A stretch of DNA of 17,983 nucleotides from an uncultured Chitinophagaceae bacterium (GCA_934502905.1 CAKSVK010000068.1:1-17983); one strand, 5' to 3'; positions 1-7,375 are shown, counted from the first letter of the stretch. Program-made: numbers and translations. The notes: generated from the sequence alone by a model not told the origin.

Positions 1-695
1 ATACACGCCTGAAATATGCCGTCTTCCGTGATGATAAAATTTTATATGAAAGCGTATTGGACAACATTACACGGGAATCAGTGCTGGAATTGGTACAAAC
101 CGTTGCTCCCGACAAAACCATCCTTTCATCTGTCATAGACCATGATCCTGTCATAGAAATCATACTGACCGAACATTCAAAATTTCACCTGCTTTCTGCT
201 CAAACACAGCTTCCCTTTACCCTGCCGATAGCGAAGCCCGAAACCATGGGAGCAGACCGTTTGGCGCTGGCAGCCGGGGTAGTGAAATTCTTCCCCGGAA
301 AACCTACCCTGGTGATAGGGCTGGGCACCTGCATCACTTATAATTTTATAACAAAGTATAATAAATTCATCGGGGGAGGCATTTCGCCGGGTATGGAAAT
401 GCGCTTGAAATCATTGAGAGACTATACCGCCAAGCTGCCCCTCGTGAAAGCAGACTGGAACTTTCCATTGGTGGGATATGACACCAGAACCAATATTACC
501 AGCGGTGTGATACTGGGAATGGCAAAAGAAATAGATGGTATAATCGACGCATACTCAGAGAGATATGCCAACTTTAACGTGCTTTTAACCGGGGGTGATT
601 CCGCCTATTTTGCTCAACTGCTGAAAAATAAGATATTTGCAGACCCTCAATTAATATATAAAGGACTGTATGCGATCAGTGAGTACAACAACTAG
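1..695 (+). CDS. coaX: Type III pantothenate kinase, 5'-truncated by window edge
   Basis: This enzyme phosphorylates pantothenate in the first step of coenzyme A synthesis and is cytosolic. The reading frame is open from base 3 (T-R-L-K-Y-A, the tail of the N-terminal D-x-G-N-T/S-R phosphate motif) to the TAA ending at 695, so the true start lies before base 1; 230 codons are visible and about 10-15 residues are missing. The TTG at 57 is not the start. Visible family motifs are MGADR (codons around 246-260), a phosphate-2-like motif VIGLGTCITYN (312-344), GGGISPGMEMR and YTAKLPLV. The last two are typical of Bacteroidota CoaX. Oddity: the first residue of the usual D-x-G-T motif is Gly (GGG codon, 318-320) and the later Asp is Asn. 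The end overlaps the next gene by 26 bases, suggesting co-transcription. The family call is secure; activity is less certain because of the motif change. Confidence 0.93.
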   Translation, partial: TRLKYAVFRDDKILYESVLDNITRESVLELVQTVAPDKTILSSVIDHDPVIEIILTEHSKFHLLSAQTQLPFTLPIAKPETMGADRLALAAGVVKFFPGKPTLVIGLGTCITYNFITKYNKFIGGGISPGMEMRLKSLRDYTAKLPLVKADWNFPLVGYDTRTNITSGVILGMAKEIDGIIDAYSERYANFNVLLTGGDSAYFAQLLKNKIFADPQLIYKGLYAISEYNN

Positions 696-1977
696 CTGCA
701 AAAGAATTTTATTTTTTGGAATTGTTTTCTCTGCTTTTTCTTCTGTGATGGCCCAGGAAAATTCACCTTACTCCCGTTTTGGATTAGGTGATTTGCTGCC
801 GGGACAGAATATTACAACCAGGGCGATGGGAGGGGTTACTGCTACATATTATGATCCCGTTACGGTAAACTTTACCAATCCCGCGTCTTACGCACGGCTG
901 AAATATACTACGTTTGATGTAGGGCTGGATTATTCCGTAAGAACCCTGAAAGCGGGCGATCCTGTCCGGTCATTGCGGTCATCCAATCTTGTACCTGCTT
1001 ATATACAGGTTGGGCTTCCTTTGTCCCGTCAAAAAAACTGGGGAATGAATATCGGTTTGCGCCCGGTGAGCAGGATCAATTATATGCTCAGCCAGAATGA
1101 ACGCCTGCCCGGTATTGACAGTGTGCAAACCTTGTATAAAGGGGATGGCGGAACCTACCAGGCATATCTTGGTTCCGGTTTCGGATCCAAACACTTTACA
1201 GCAGGCTTTAATGCGGGGTATAGCTTTGGAAGTAAAAATTATATCAGCGAGCGTGCCTTTTTAAATGATTCCGTTTTGTATGAAAAAGGAAAATGGTCTG
1301 ACAGTACCCATTTCGGGGGTATTTTTTTCCAGGCCGGTGTGCAGTATAATACCAAGATCACCAAAACCATCAGCCTGAAGCTCGGTGCATATGCGCACCT
1401 CAAAAACTCCCTCAGCGCCACCCGGGACATAAGAAGGGAAACATTTGTAGAATCGCCGATATCCGGGGAAACGCAAAAAGACAGCGTATACATATCATCT
1501 GAAAAAGGAAAAATCATCGTTCCGGCAACTTATGGGTTCGGACTGGCAATTGAAAAAGAGTTTAACTGGGGTATCCACGCGGAATACAGTCTTTCTCAAT
1601 GGTCTGATTACAGATATTATGGCGAAAAAGATGCAGTGAAGGATAACTGGGTGTTCCGTATCGGCGGCTCATTGATACCTAACTATAAAAGCCCGGGTTA
1701 CTGGAACCAGGTGCAATACCGGGCAGGGTTTTATATCGGTCCTGATTATGTAGCCGTGAATAAAGACCTGCCGATGTATGCCGTTACATTCGGTGCTTCG
1801 TTTCCCATCAAGAAATATGGATACCAGCTGTACACCGGGCAATACACCAGCATAAATACTGCCTTTGAGATCGGGACAAGAGGTAATAAAAGTAATTCGT
1901 TGCGCGAAAGCTTTTATCGTATCTCCGTCGGATTGTCCCTGAGCGATATCTGGTTCCGTAAACAGAAATACGATTAA
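670..1977 (+). CDS. Outer-membrane beta-barrel protein (SPYSRFGLGD family)
   Basis: A 435-residue protein with a clear signal peptide: positive start with K11-R12, hydrophobic ILFFGIVFSAF, likely cleavage after A28 (VMA|Q). The mature N-terminus carries NSPYSRFGLGDL (31-42), a hallmark of an uncharacterised Bacteroidota outer-membrane protein group. The rest alternates aromatic and polar residues and ends in strand-like segments (RISVGLSLSDIWF near the C-terminus), as expected for a beta-barrel. No enzyme motif is seen. The ATG at 670 lies inside the end of coaX and gives the full signal peptide, which supports this start. The next gene, an LptC-like lipoprotein, follows 13 bases later, so the three genes probably form an operon. 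The specific function is unknown; a transport or envelope role is inferred only. Confidence 0.85.
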   Translation: MRSVSTTTSCKRILFFGIVFSAFSSVMAQENSPYSRFGLGDLLPGQNITTRAMGGVTATYYDPVTVNFTNPASYARLKYTTFDVGLDYSVRTLKAGDPVRSLRSSNLVPAYIQVGLPLSRQKNWGMNIGLRPVSRINYMLSQNERLPGIDSVQTLYKGDGGTYQAYLGSGFGSKHFTAGFNAGYSFGSKNYISERAFLNDSVLYEKGKWSDSTHFGGIFFQAGVQYNTKITKTISLKLGAYAHLKNSLSATRDIRRETFVESPISGETQKDSVYISSEKGKIIVPATYGFGLAIEKEFNWGIHAEYSLSQWSDYRYYGEKDAVKDNWVFRIGGSLIPNYKSPGYWNQVQYRAGFYIGPDYVAVNKDLPMYAVTFGASFPIKKYGYQLYTGQYTSINTAFEIGTRGNKSNSLRESFYRISVGLSLSDIWFRKQKYD

Positions 1978-1990
1978 TATTCATCCCCGA

Positions 1991-2626
1991 ATGATAAGAT
2001 CCCGACTTAGCTGGTGCATGGTTTTCTTATTGGTGGCGTTGTCTGCATGCGAGAACAATGAAGCGGAGCTGCAGGAAAGAATCAAAAAGAAACCCAGTGT
2101 GGATGAAGCAAGGGATATAGAGACTTATTTCAGCCAGGCGGGGAATGTAAAAGCAAAGCTTACTTCTGCGCTGATGTACCGTTACCAGGATACCTTGCCG
2201 AGGATAGAATTCCCCGAGCGCTTACACGTTGATTTTTATAACGATTCGCTGGAGATGGAAAGTGTACTGGACGCCAAATACGGGCGTTATATAGAGGGGC
2301 AGAACAAGATGTTTTTGCGGGACAGCGTGGTGGTTATCCAGAAGTTCAAGCAGGATACCTTGCGATGTGAAGAATTGTGGTGGGACCAGAACAAGCAGAG
2401 ATTTTATACGGATAAGCCGGTACGGATCACCAAAATGGACGGGACAGTGCTGCCCGGAGAAGGACTGGAAGCCTCGCAGGATTTTAAATCATTTAAGATC
2501 GTCAAACCTGCCAATGCGCTTTTACCCATCGGTGAAAATCCTTTTGCCGCTTTTGATGACAGCACCTCTGCGGCCCGGCCAGATACTGCAGCTCCTGCTA
2601 AAACAGACACTACACTTCCCCGTTAG
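1991..2626 (+). CDS. lptC: LptC-family LPS-export lipoprotein
   Basis: A 211-residue lipoprotein: hydrophobic stretch CMVFLLVAL followed by the lipobox L17-S18-A19-C20, so it is lipidated at C20. The body (about 40-175) looks like the LptC/OstA-type beta-jellyroll: short beta-strand repeats such as RIEFPERLHVDFYND, SVLDAKYGRYIEGQNKMFLRDSVVVI and LRCEELWWDQNKQRFYTDKPVRI. The motif ELWWDxNKxxFYTDKPVRI is characteristic of Bacteroidota LptC. LptC proteins hand lipopolysaccharide from the inner-membrane LptBFG transporter to periplasmic LptA. The C-terminal 30 residues are Asp/Thr/Pro/Ala-rich and probably disordered. Position downstream of coaX and the outer-membrane protein fits an envelope operon. 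Its last 17 bases overlap the convergent cvpA-like gene. Confidence 0.82.
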   Translation: MIRSRLSWCMVFLLVALSACENNEAELQERIKKKPSVDEARDIETYFSQAGNVKAKLTSALMYRYQDTLPRIEFPERLHVDFYNDSLEMESVLDAKYGRYIEGQNKMFLRDSVVVIQKFKQDTLRCEELWWDQNKQRFYTDKPVRITKMDGTVLPGEGLEASQDFKSFKIVKPANALLPIGENPFAAFDDSTSAARPDTAAPAKTDTTLPR

Positions 2627-3158
2627 GAATATGTGGGCGGGTGGTATCGAAAAAATCTTCCAGTTGCCGGAACATGCTTTTAGCAGCAGGTATCAGGGAG
2701 CTGATACCCTCCAGCACGACGGGCGCTATCCCGGCAGTGGCATTAAAAACCCTGCTGTTCTCCAATGTTTCGCGTGGTATCAATTGCATCCTGTCAACAT
2801 AAAACAGCAGCACGGAAAAGAACAGGGTAGTCATTCCGGCATATAATAAAGCGCCGCCCAGCCTATTGACCCAACCGAGCATAGCGATCTTTAAAACGCC
2901 TTCCAGGGCCTTGCCTGCCCATTGTACCAGGAATACGACAATGATGAAAACGAGCAGGAAAGAAAGAATAGGCAACCACCTGGCATCCCAGTCAGTATGC
3001 AATTGCAGGTAGGCAGCTACAGAAGATGATAGCTTTAACGCAGCAGCCAGACCTACAAACCATCCGACAAAGGAAAAGAGTGCCAGTATGATTCCTTTAG
3101 AACTGCCTTTGACAACCGCTATTACCAGGAAGATGACATATATCCAGTCTACCCACAT
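2610..3158 (-). CDS. CvpA family membrane protein
   Basis: A 182-residue integral membrane protein with about four hydrophobic helices: roughly 5-17, 21-41, 61-81 and 100-121. The start WVDWIYVIFLVIAVVKGSSKGII, with its KG-x-x-KG pattern, and the segment GWVNRLGGALLYAG match the CvpA family. CvpA was first described as needed for colicin V production and is now linked to envelope homeostasis; the exact function is unclear. The C-terminal 60 residues are soluble and amphipathic. The gene is convergent with lptC and overlaps it by 17 bases. Upstream lies a 342-base gap, so it is probably transcribed alone. No consensus -33/-7 pair is seen before the start; the closest -7 match is TTATTTTG some 20 bases upstream. 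Confidence 0.85.
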   Translation of the reverse strand: MWVDWIYVIFLVIAVVKGSSKGIILALFSFVGWFVGLAAALKLSSSVAAYLQLHTDWDARWLPILSFLLVFIIVVFLVQWAGKALEGVLKIAMLGWVNRLGGALLYAGMTTLFFSVLLFYVDRMQLIPRETLENSRVFNATAGIAPVVLEGISSLIPAAKSMFRQLEDFFDTTRPHIPNGEV

Positions 3159-3270
3159 CGTATTTTTTCGACAAAATAAGACAGTTTGATGGAACTATAC
3201 CGAACAATCATATAACAATTTTTGTACCCGGGCTTGTGCCAGGGAGGAAGCTTCTATCCTTGTTACAATC

Positions 3271-3375
3271 ATTCTATCATATTTACATATTGCCCTCGGT
3301 GAAATAGTTTCTCCGCCGTACCTATGACATGGTTGCAACGAACGAACACTCATTCGTCAGTGCCAATGATAGAAT
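3271..3375. repeat. 10-bp perfect inverted repeat pair
   Basis: ATTCTATCAT at 3271-3280 and its exact reverse complement ATGATAGAAT at 3366-3375, 85 bases apart. The interval encloses the TetR-type palindrome at 3338-3357. It could be the remnant ends of a small non-autonomous element or a looping regulatory pair; with only 10 bp per arm, chance cannot be excluded. Confidence 0.45.
3338..3357. promoter_or_regulatory. TetR-operator-like palindrome
   Basis: ACGAACGA-ACAC-TCATTCGT: the two 8-base arms match at 7 of 8 positions (ACGAACGA against ACGAATGA). This size and spacing is typical of TetR/AcrR operators, many of which contain GAATGA-like half sites. It lies 180 bases upstream of the cvpA-like start and 143 bases past the lysS stop. 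No TetR gene is in the window, so the regulator and target are unknown. Confidence 0.4.
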
Positions 3376-3380
3376 AAGCC

Positions 3381-3466
3381 CCTGTAAATCAATGTCCGGT
3401 AAAGTTGGGTGAGGGTACGCAGTTGGGCGATCTGTTGCCTCCGCACGTGTCCTCACGTGCAGTTCA
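3381..3466 (+). repeat. 86-bp dispersed element, copy A
   Basis: One of two diverged copies in this window; the other is at 16465-16550 in inverted orientation. Both are 86 bases from CCTGTAAATC to AGTTCA. The first 10 bases are identical, and the last 31 bases match at 26 positions with every difference a transition. The centre is weaker but alignable with a one-base gap on each side. The right end forms a perfect hairpin: GCACGTG (3443-3449), loop TCCT, CACGTGC (3454-3460). No open frame is conserved. It may be a REP-like or degraded mobile-element end. Confidence 0.65.
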
Positions 3467-3500
3467 AAGCATCTCCCTCGGTGCTTTATTTACGGAACAC

Positions 3501-5045
3501 CTATTCCCCAGCAGCTTCTGCCTCGTCCTCCCGTTTTTCCGGGCGCATTTGTGGGAAGAATAGCACATCCTGTATAGAAGCCTGGTTGGTAAGCAGCATG
3601 CACAGCCTGTCTATACCAATGCCGATGCCGGCTGTAGGCGGCATACCGTACTCCAGCGCACGCAAAAAGTCGTAATCAATAAACATAGCTTCGTCATCTC
3701 CTCTTTCCATCAGCTTCACCTGGTCTTCAAAACGCTGGCGCTGATCCACGGGATCATTCAGCTCGCTATAGGCGTTGGCAATTTCTTTGCCGTTGATCAT
3801 TAATTCAAAACGTTCCACCAGTCCTGCTTTTTCCCGGTGCTTTTTGGTCAGCGGACTCATCTCTACAGGATAGTCTGTAATGAACGTCGGCTGAATATAA
3901 TGATGCTCACATTTTTCACCGAAGATCTCATCGATCAGTTTACCACGACCCATGCTGGGGGTAATTTCGATGTGCAGCTTTTTACATACATCCCGGAGCT
4001 GTGCCTCATCCATTTCACTAATGTCGAAGCCGGTATGCTGTTGGATAGCATCGTATATGGACACCCTGTTGAACGGGGCTTTAAAGCTGATGTTCCTGTC
4101 ACCTACTGTCAGGTCCGTCGTGTTGTGTAAAGCGATGGCTATCCGCTCCAGCAGGTTTTCCGTCGTATTCATCATCCAGTAATAATCCTTGTAAGCCACA
4201 TAAAATTCCAGGATGGTAAACTCGGGATTATGCGTACGGTCCATTCCTTCGTTGCGGAAGTTCCGGCTGAACTCGTATACCCAGTCAAAACCACCTACGA
4301 TCAGGCGCTTCAGGTATAATTCGTTAGCGATACGCAGGTATAACGGCATATCCAGCGCGTTGTGGTGCGTAATAAACGGCCGGGCCGCAGCGCCACCGGG
4401 GATGCTCTGCAATACAGGGGTATCTACTTCCAGCGCACCATGCTCATTCAGGTACTCACGGATGGTATTGATCATCACGGTGCGTTTTACAAAAGTGTTC
4501 TTCACCTGCGGGTTGATGATCAGGTCCGCATAACGCTGGCGATACCTGAATTCCGGGTCTGTCACTGCATCAAAGCTCTGCCCTTCTGCTTCTTTCACGA
4601 TCGGCAGCGGTTTCAATGATTTTGACAGTATCGTAAGCTCCTGTACGTGAATGGAAGTTTCCCCTGTTTTGGTAATAAATCCGTATCCTTTTACACCGAT
4701 AATATCACCTATATCCATCAGCTTTTTCCAAACGGTATTGTACAGCGTTTTATCCTCGCCCGGGCAGATATCATCCCGCTTTACATACAATTGTATCCTG
4801 CCGGTCTGGTCCTGCAGCACTGCAAATGACGCTTTTCCCATATCACGGATGCTCATGATACGTCCTGCAATACTGATGTCCTGGAAGGTATCTTTATTTT
4901 CTTCTGTAAGATTTGCTTTTATTGCTGCAGCGGTATGTGTCACCGGGAATGCAGCCGCCGGGTAAGGGTCAATACCCAGTTTCTCCAGCTCTGCTTTTTT
5001 TTCTCTCCTGATCAGTTCCTGTTCGGAAAAATGCTGTATGCTCAT
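3501..5045 (-). CDS. lysS: Lysyl-tRNA synthetase, class II
   Basis: This enzyme charges tRNA-Lys with lysine in the cytosol. The protein has 514 residues from the ATG at 5045 ([16 protein letters not shown]). A longer open frame to 5096 exists, but its extra codons overlap the promoter at 5067-5097, so 5045 is preferred. The N-terminal OB-fold anticodon-binding domain includes [24 protein letters not shown]. The class II catalytic core follows: motif 1 near [24 protein letters not shown], motif 2 [20 protein letters not shown], and motif 3 [12 protein letters not shown] (starting near residue 473), which ends [13 protein letters not shown]. All these are the standard LysRS signatures. Length is normal. 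The C-terminal tail is acidic and short. It is probably transcribed alone from its own strong promoter. Confidence 0.97.
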   Translation of the reverse strand: MSIQHFSEQELIRREKKAELEKLGIDPYPAAAFPVTHTAAAIKANLTEENKDTFQDISIAGRIMSIRDMGKASFAVLQDQTGRIQLYVKRDDICPGEDKTLYNTVWKKLMDIGDIIGVKGYGFITKTGETSIHVQELTILSKSLKPLPIVKEAEGQSFDAVTDPEFRYRQRYADLIINPQVKNTFVKRTVMINTIREYLNEHGALEVDTPVLQSIPGGAAARPFITHHNALDMPLYLRIANELYLKRLIVGGFDWVYEFSRNFRNEGMDRTHNPEFTILEFYVAYKDYYWMMNTTENLLERIAIALHNTTDLTVGDRNISFKAPFNRVSIYDAIQQHTGFDISEMDEAQLRDVCKKLHIEITPSMGRGKLIDEIFGEKCEHHYIQPTFITDYPVEMSPLTKKHREKAGLVERFELMINGKEIANAYSELNDPVDQRQRFEDQVKLMERGDDEAMFIDYDFLRALEYGMPPTAGIGIGIDRLCMLLTNQASIQDVLFFPQMRPEKREDEAEAAGE

Positions 5046-5066
5046 TGTCTGTATTAAAAAGTGCGG

Positions 5067-5097
5067 CAAAGGTACTGGATAGCCGGAAGCTGACAAA
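5067..5097 (-). promoter_or_regulatory. Bacteroidota-type promoter of lysS
   Basis: On the minus strand, -33 box TTTG (5094-5097), exactly 19 bases, then -7 box TACCTTTG (5067-5074). This matches the Bacteroidota housekeeping consensus TTTG-N19-21-TANNTTTG at every defined base. Transcription would begin around 5060-5063, giving a leader of about 15-18 bases to the ATG at 5045. It also shows that the longer open frame starting at 5096 cannot be the translated form from this promoter. Confidence 0.8.
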
Positions 5098-5120
5098 GAG
5101 GGATTTACGGGGGAGATCGT

Positions 5121-5212
5121 AAAATTGTAAGACCGTAAGAGTGTGGGGCGCTAAACTAAGCAACGAATGTTTTACAACCTTACCACTTACCATTTACTCG
5201 TCTTACCATTTT
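5121..5212. repeat. Degenerate GTAAGA-type inverted repeat region
   Basis: AAAATTGTAAGAC (5121-5133) and GTCTTACCATTTT (5200-5212) form a 13-bp inverted repeat with one mismatch. Between them are further GTAAGA units and their complements (GACCGTAAGAG; CTTACCACTTACC). It lies upstream of the lysS promoter, between divergent genes. It looks like a worn intergenic repeat of related short units rather than an operator. Confidence 0.5.
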
Positions 5213-5295
5213 GCCCGTCAGGGATATATTTATGCTTTTTTAAAAAATAATTCGGTATACTTATAGTTTATAGTGTATCACGAATATTGAGTCAA

Positions 5296-6258
5296 ATGAA
5301 AAGATCCGCATCAGCTTTTAAAACCTGTTTACAGGAATTGAAAAAACAAATTAAAAAGGCAGGTAATCAGCCAAACCCGGCATTCGGACTTTACCTGGGA
5401 GATGCCAGAACGCCTGCGTTCCGGCTGGAAGGACTGGCAAGAATGTATGCCAACCTGCACGATAAAAAATTCTTTTCCAGGCTCAGCAAGCAGGTGAAGC
5501 AGTTTGAGGACGGATTGGGAGAAGTGGATCACTATACGGTATTAGAGAAAGAATTTACCCCTAATACCAAAGTGCCGGTTGAAATAAAAAATTATTTTGC
5601 TGAAAAGGCCAATACAGCGTCAGAGCAGCTCAATAAGGTATTACGGAAAGAGAAATGGCTGAATGGAGAAAAGATAAAATCGATGAAAGAGGGGCTGAAA
5701 TCGGTGGAATGGATGTCTCAAAAAGATGAGATCAATGCCATTACCGGCTTCTATAAAAAGGAAATCACAGGCATTGCGGCATTTATTCGCGGCTGCACGT
5801 TTACGGATATGGAAAATGACGTGCATGAATTGCGTAGAAAGCTACGCTGGCTGAGTATATATGCCGGTGCATTACAGGGAAAGGTTGCCCTGGTGGATGA
5901 AAAATCGACTCCGGATTTTTTGAAAAAGTACCTGACACCACAGATCGTTCAGTCTCCGTTCAATAAAATCGTAGCGTCACCCGAATTCAAAAGACATGTG
6001 CAGCTAAATAAAGGCTATTTCCTTGCCCTTAGCTGGATAATTGCCGAACTCGGCAGGATAAAAGACAACGGATTGCGTATCATGGCATTGACAGAAGCAT
6101 TTATGCATACTGCGTCAGTTCCTGAAAAAGAAGCGTTGAAAAGAACATATGCCGTGTTGGGTGCTCAATATCCTACAACAGAAGTGCTGCTGAAAAGGTC
6201 TGCGGCTATCAGCAAAACATTTTTGAAAGAAGGTAACCTGGAAAGGCTGCTATGGTAA
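5296..6258 (+). CDS. Hypothetical helical protein with CHAD-like motifs
   Basis: A 320-residue protein, Lys-rich and predicted mostly alpha-helical, with no signal peptide or membrane segment. Two stretches resemble the halves of a CHAD domain, a basic helical domain that binds polyphosphate and often accompanies CYTH phosphatases. The first is RLEGLARMYANLHDKKFF...EDGLGEVDHYTVL. The second is DVHELRRKLRWLSIYAGAL (residues 176-194), with the H-x-x-R-x-x-x-R-W-L pattern that parallels the CHAD H-x-x-R-x-x-x-R-R-L. No CYTH domain or polyphosphate kinase is in the window. The ATG at 5296 (MKRSASAFK) is preferred over the in-frame TTG at 5287. The gene is divergent from lysS and convergent with ubiX. 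No consensus promoter was found. The family assignment is tentative. Confidence 0.75.
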   Translation: MKRSASAFKTCLQELKKQIKKAGNQPNPAFGLYLGDARTPAFRLEGLARMYANLHDKKFFSRLSKQVKQFEDGLGEVDHYTVLEKEFTPNTKVPVEIKNYFAEKANTASEQLNKVLRKEKWLNGEKIKSMKEGLKSVEWMSQKDEINAITGFYKKEITGIAAFIRGCTFTDMENDVHELRRKLRWLSIYAGALQGKVALVDEKSTPDFLKKYLTPQIVQSPFNKIVASPEFKRHVQLNKGYFLALSWIIAELGRIKDNGLRIMALTEAFMHTASVPEKEALKRTYAVLGAQYPTTEVLLKRSAAISKTFLKEGNLERLLW

Positions 6259-6480
6259 ACCTTTTGTAGTCCCCACCCGGTTATATCCTGTTAGGGGTAC
6301 CGGGAAGAATCCTTCTGCAGATACTGCAGGATGTGTTGGTACAAAGCCTTTACAATCACAGAAGGTATGATTAATACTTCGGTATTGCTTCACAAGATCT
6401 GTGCTATTCCGCAGAATATCAGCGTACATCAGCAGGAAATATTTGCTGGCGGGCAAATTACCGGAGGATGGTAGATCACC

Positions 6481-7047
6481 TTAACTTCCCCAACGGAAGG
6501 TTTTGATATCAAAGCCGCAGATATCCAGTATGCGGTCTGTAACGGTGGCGGCTACTTCTTCTATCGTTTGTGGCTTACTGTAATACGAAGGGGATGCCGG
6601 GCAAATGATCCCTCCTGCCAGGGTCACGGTCTCCATGTTGCGGATATGCACCAGGTTATAGGGCGTATCCCTCAGCACACACACCAGCTTCCTGCGTTCC
6701 TTTAGTATAACATCTGCCGCACGGGTCACCAGGTCGTTGGAGATGCCGCCGGCGATCCGCCCCAGCGTACCCATGGAGCAGGGAACGATGATCATGGTGT
6801 CATACTGTCCCGATCCCGAGGCAAAAGGAGCGTTGAAATCATTCTTGTTGTAAAAGCTAACCCCTGGCAGAGCTGCATAAGAGGCATCTCCTATTTCTGT
6901 TTCCCATACCTGCTTTGCGTTATCGGACATCACAACAGCCACATTTTCCCACTGACCGGGCATAAGCATCAGCTTTTCCAGCGTCTGCTTTGCATAAATG
7001 GAACCGCTGGCTCCTGTAACAGCCACAACAATTCTCCTTTTCACCAT
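6481..7047 (-). CDS. ubiX: Flavin prenyltransferase UbiX
   Basis: UbiX joins a dimethylallyl group to FMN to make prenylated FMN, the cofactor of UbiD-type decarboxylases. The 188-residue length is normal. Family motifs are all present: VAVTGASGSIYAKQTLE near the N-terminus (flavin phosphate loop), MIIVPCSMGTLGRIAGGISNDLVTRAADVILKERRKLVCVLRDTPYN in the centre, and the C-terminal GGIICPASPSYYSKPQTIEE. The start ATG at 7047 gives MVKRRIVVAVTG, as expected. No ubiD or other quinone gene is nearby, so the partner enzyme must be elsewhere. The 222 bases after its stop hold only a weak open frame and short inverted repeats such as CTGCAG-ATA-CTGCAG. Confidence 0.95.
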   Translation of the reverse strand: MVKRRIVVAVTGASGSIYAKQTLEKLMLMPGQWENVAVVMSDNAKQVWETEIGDASYAALPGVSFYNKNDFNAPFASGSGQYDTMIIVPCSMGTLGRIAGGISNDLVTRAADVILKERRKLVCVLRDTPYNLVHIRNMETVTLAGGIICPASPSYYSKPQTIEEVAATVTDRILDICGFDIKTFRWGS

Positions 7048-7375
7048 TTTCAGTTTTTATAATATTCTGCAAAGAAACAGACATTTAACGACATAATTTA
7101 CTTTGCGCATTCTGCAGTCCTTCGCGCATTGCGTGTGCTTTCCCTCTCGCAGAGGATGCAAAGTAATGCGCAAAGACTGCAAACACAGGAAGGATCTCTA
7201 TAAATTATTTTGCGTGTACTGCGATCCCGCGGCTCTGTGTGAAACGTTTCTCTACACAAGAGGCAGACGTATATTTTATACCTTCAGGGTACATGCCCTC
7301 ATCTGCTAATAAGCATACCGGAAAACCAACGGCTTTGCAAAAACACTACCTTGCAGTTAAAATAGGAAAGACGAT
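7048..7375. repeat. Gap with TTTGCG-type degenerate repeats
   Basis: The 328-base gap between divergent ubiX and cinA has no convincing gene. Its centre is built from TTTGCG/CGCAAA units. CTTTGCGCATT (7101-7111) is the exact reverse complement of AATGCGCAAAG (7165-7175), and TTACTTTGC (7098-7106) is the exact reverse complement of GCAAAGTAA (7158-7166), so two overlapping stems compete. More units follow to about 7250 (TTTTGCGTG, TCTGTGTGAAAC). The pattern resembles the worn TTTGCG...GTGAAAC repeats I associate with Bacteroidota intergenic DNA; that link is from memory, not a search. Open frames across this stretch are low-complexity and rejected. Confidence 0.55.

Larger units (their letters stand above)
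3159..3500. other. Gene-free gap between lysS and the cvpA-like gene
   Basis: This 342-base gap holds no convincing gene. It contains a 10-bp perfect inverted repeat (3271-3280 with 3366-3375), a 20-bp palindrome of TetR-operator type (3338-3357), one copy of an 86-bp dispersed element (3381-3466), and a 9-bp direct repeat CCCTCGGTG at 3293-3301 and 3475-3483. An open frame on + starting at 3409 only runs into the antisense of lysS and is not coding. The clustering of repeats suggests that mobile or repetitive DNA has accumulated here. Confidence 0.7.

Noticed and set aside
57..59. TTG at 57 as the coaX start
   Set aside because: The frame is open and family-like (TRLKYAVF) back to base 3, so the gene begins before the window.
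3443..3460. Copy A hairpin as a lysS terminator
   Set aside because: The stem is strong, but on the minus strand no T-run follows, and copy B is oriented without a matching upstream gene end.
3381..3466. Group II intron domain V
   Set aside because: The CACGTGCAGTTC end recalls domain V (CACGTACGGTTC), but the required 5' pairing strand GAGCxG is absent in both copies and no intron protein is nearby.
3409..3675. 88-codon open frame on + starting in copy A
   Set aside because: It runs from the 86-bp repeat into the antisense of lysS. A short CPHVQF/CPHMQF peptide shared with the minus frame at copy B only reflects the shared repeat DNA.
6250..6456. 68-codon open frame on - downstream of ubiX
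   Set aside because: It overlaps the end of the CHAD-like gene, has no recognisable motif and no ribosome or promoter signal. It could be a gene remnant but cannot be supported.
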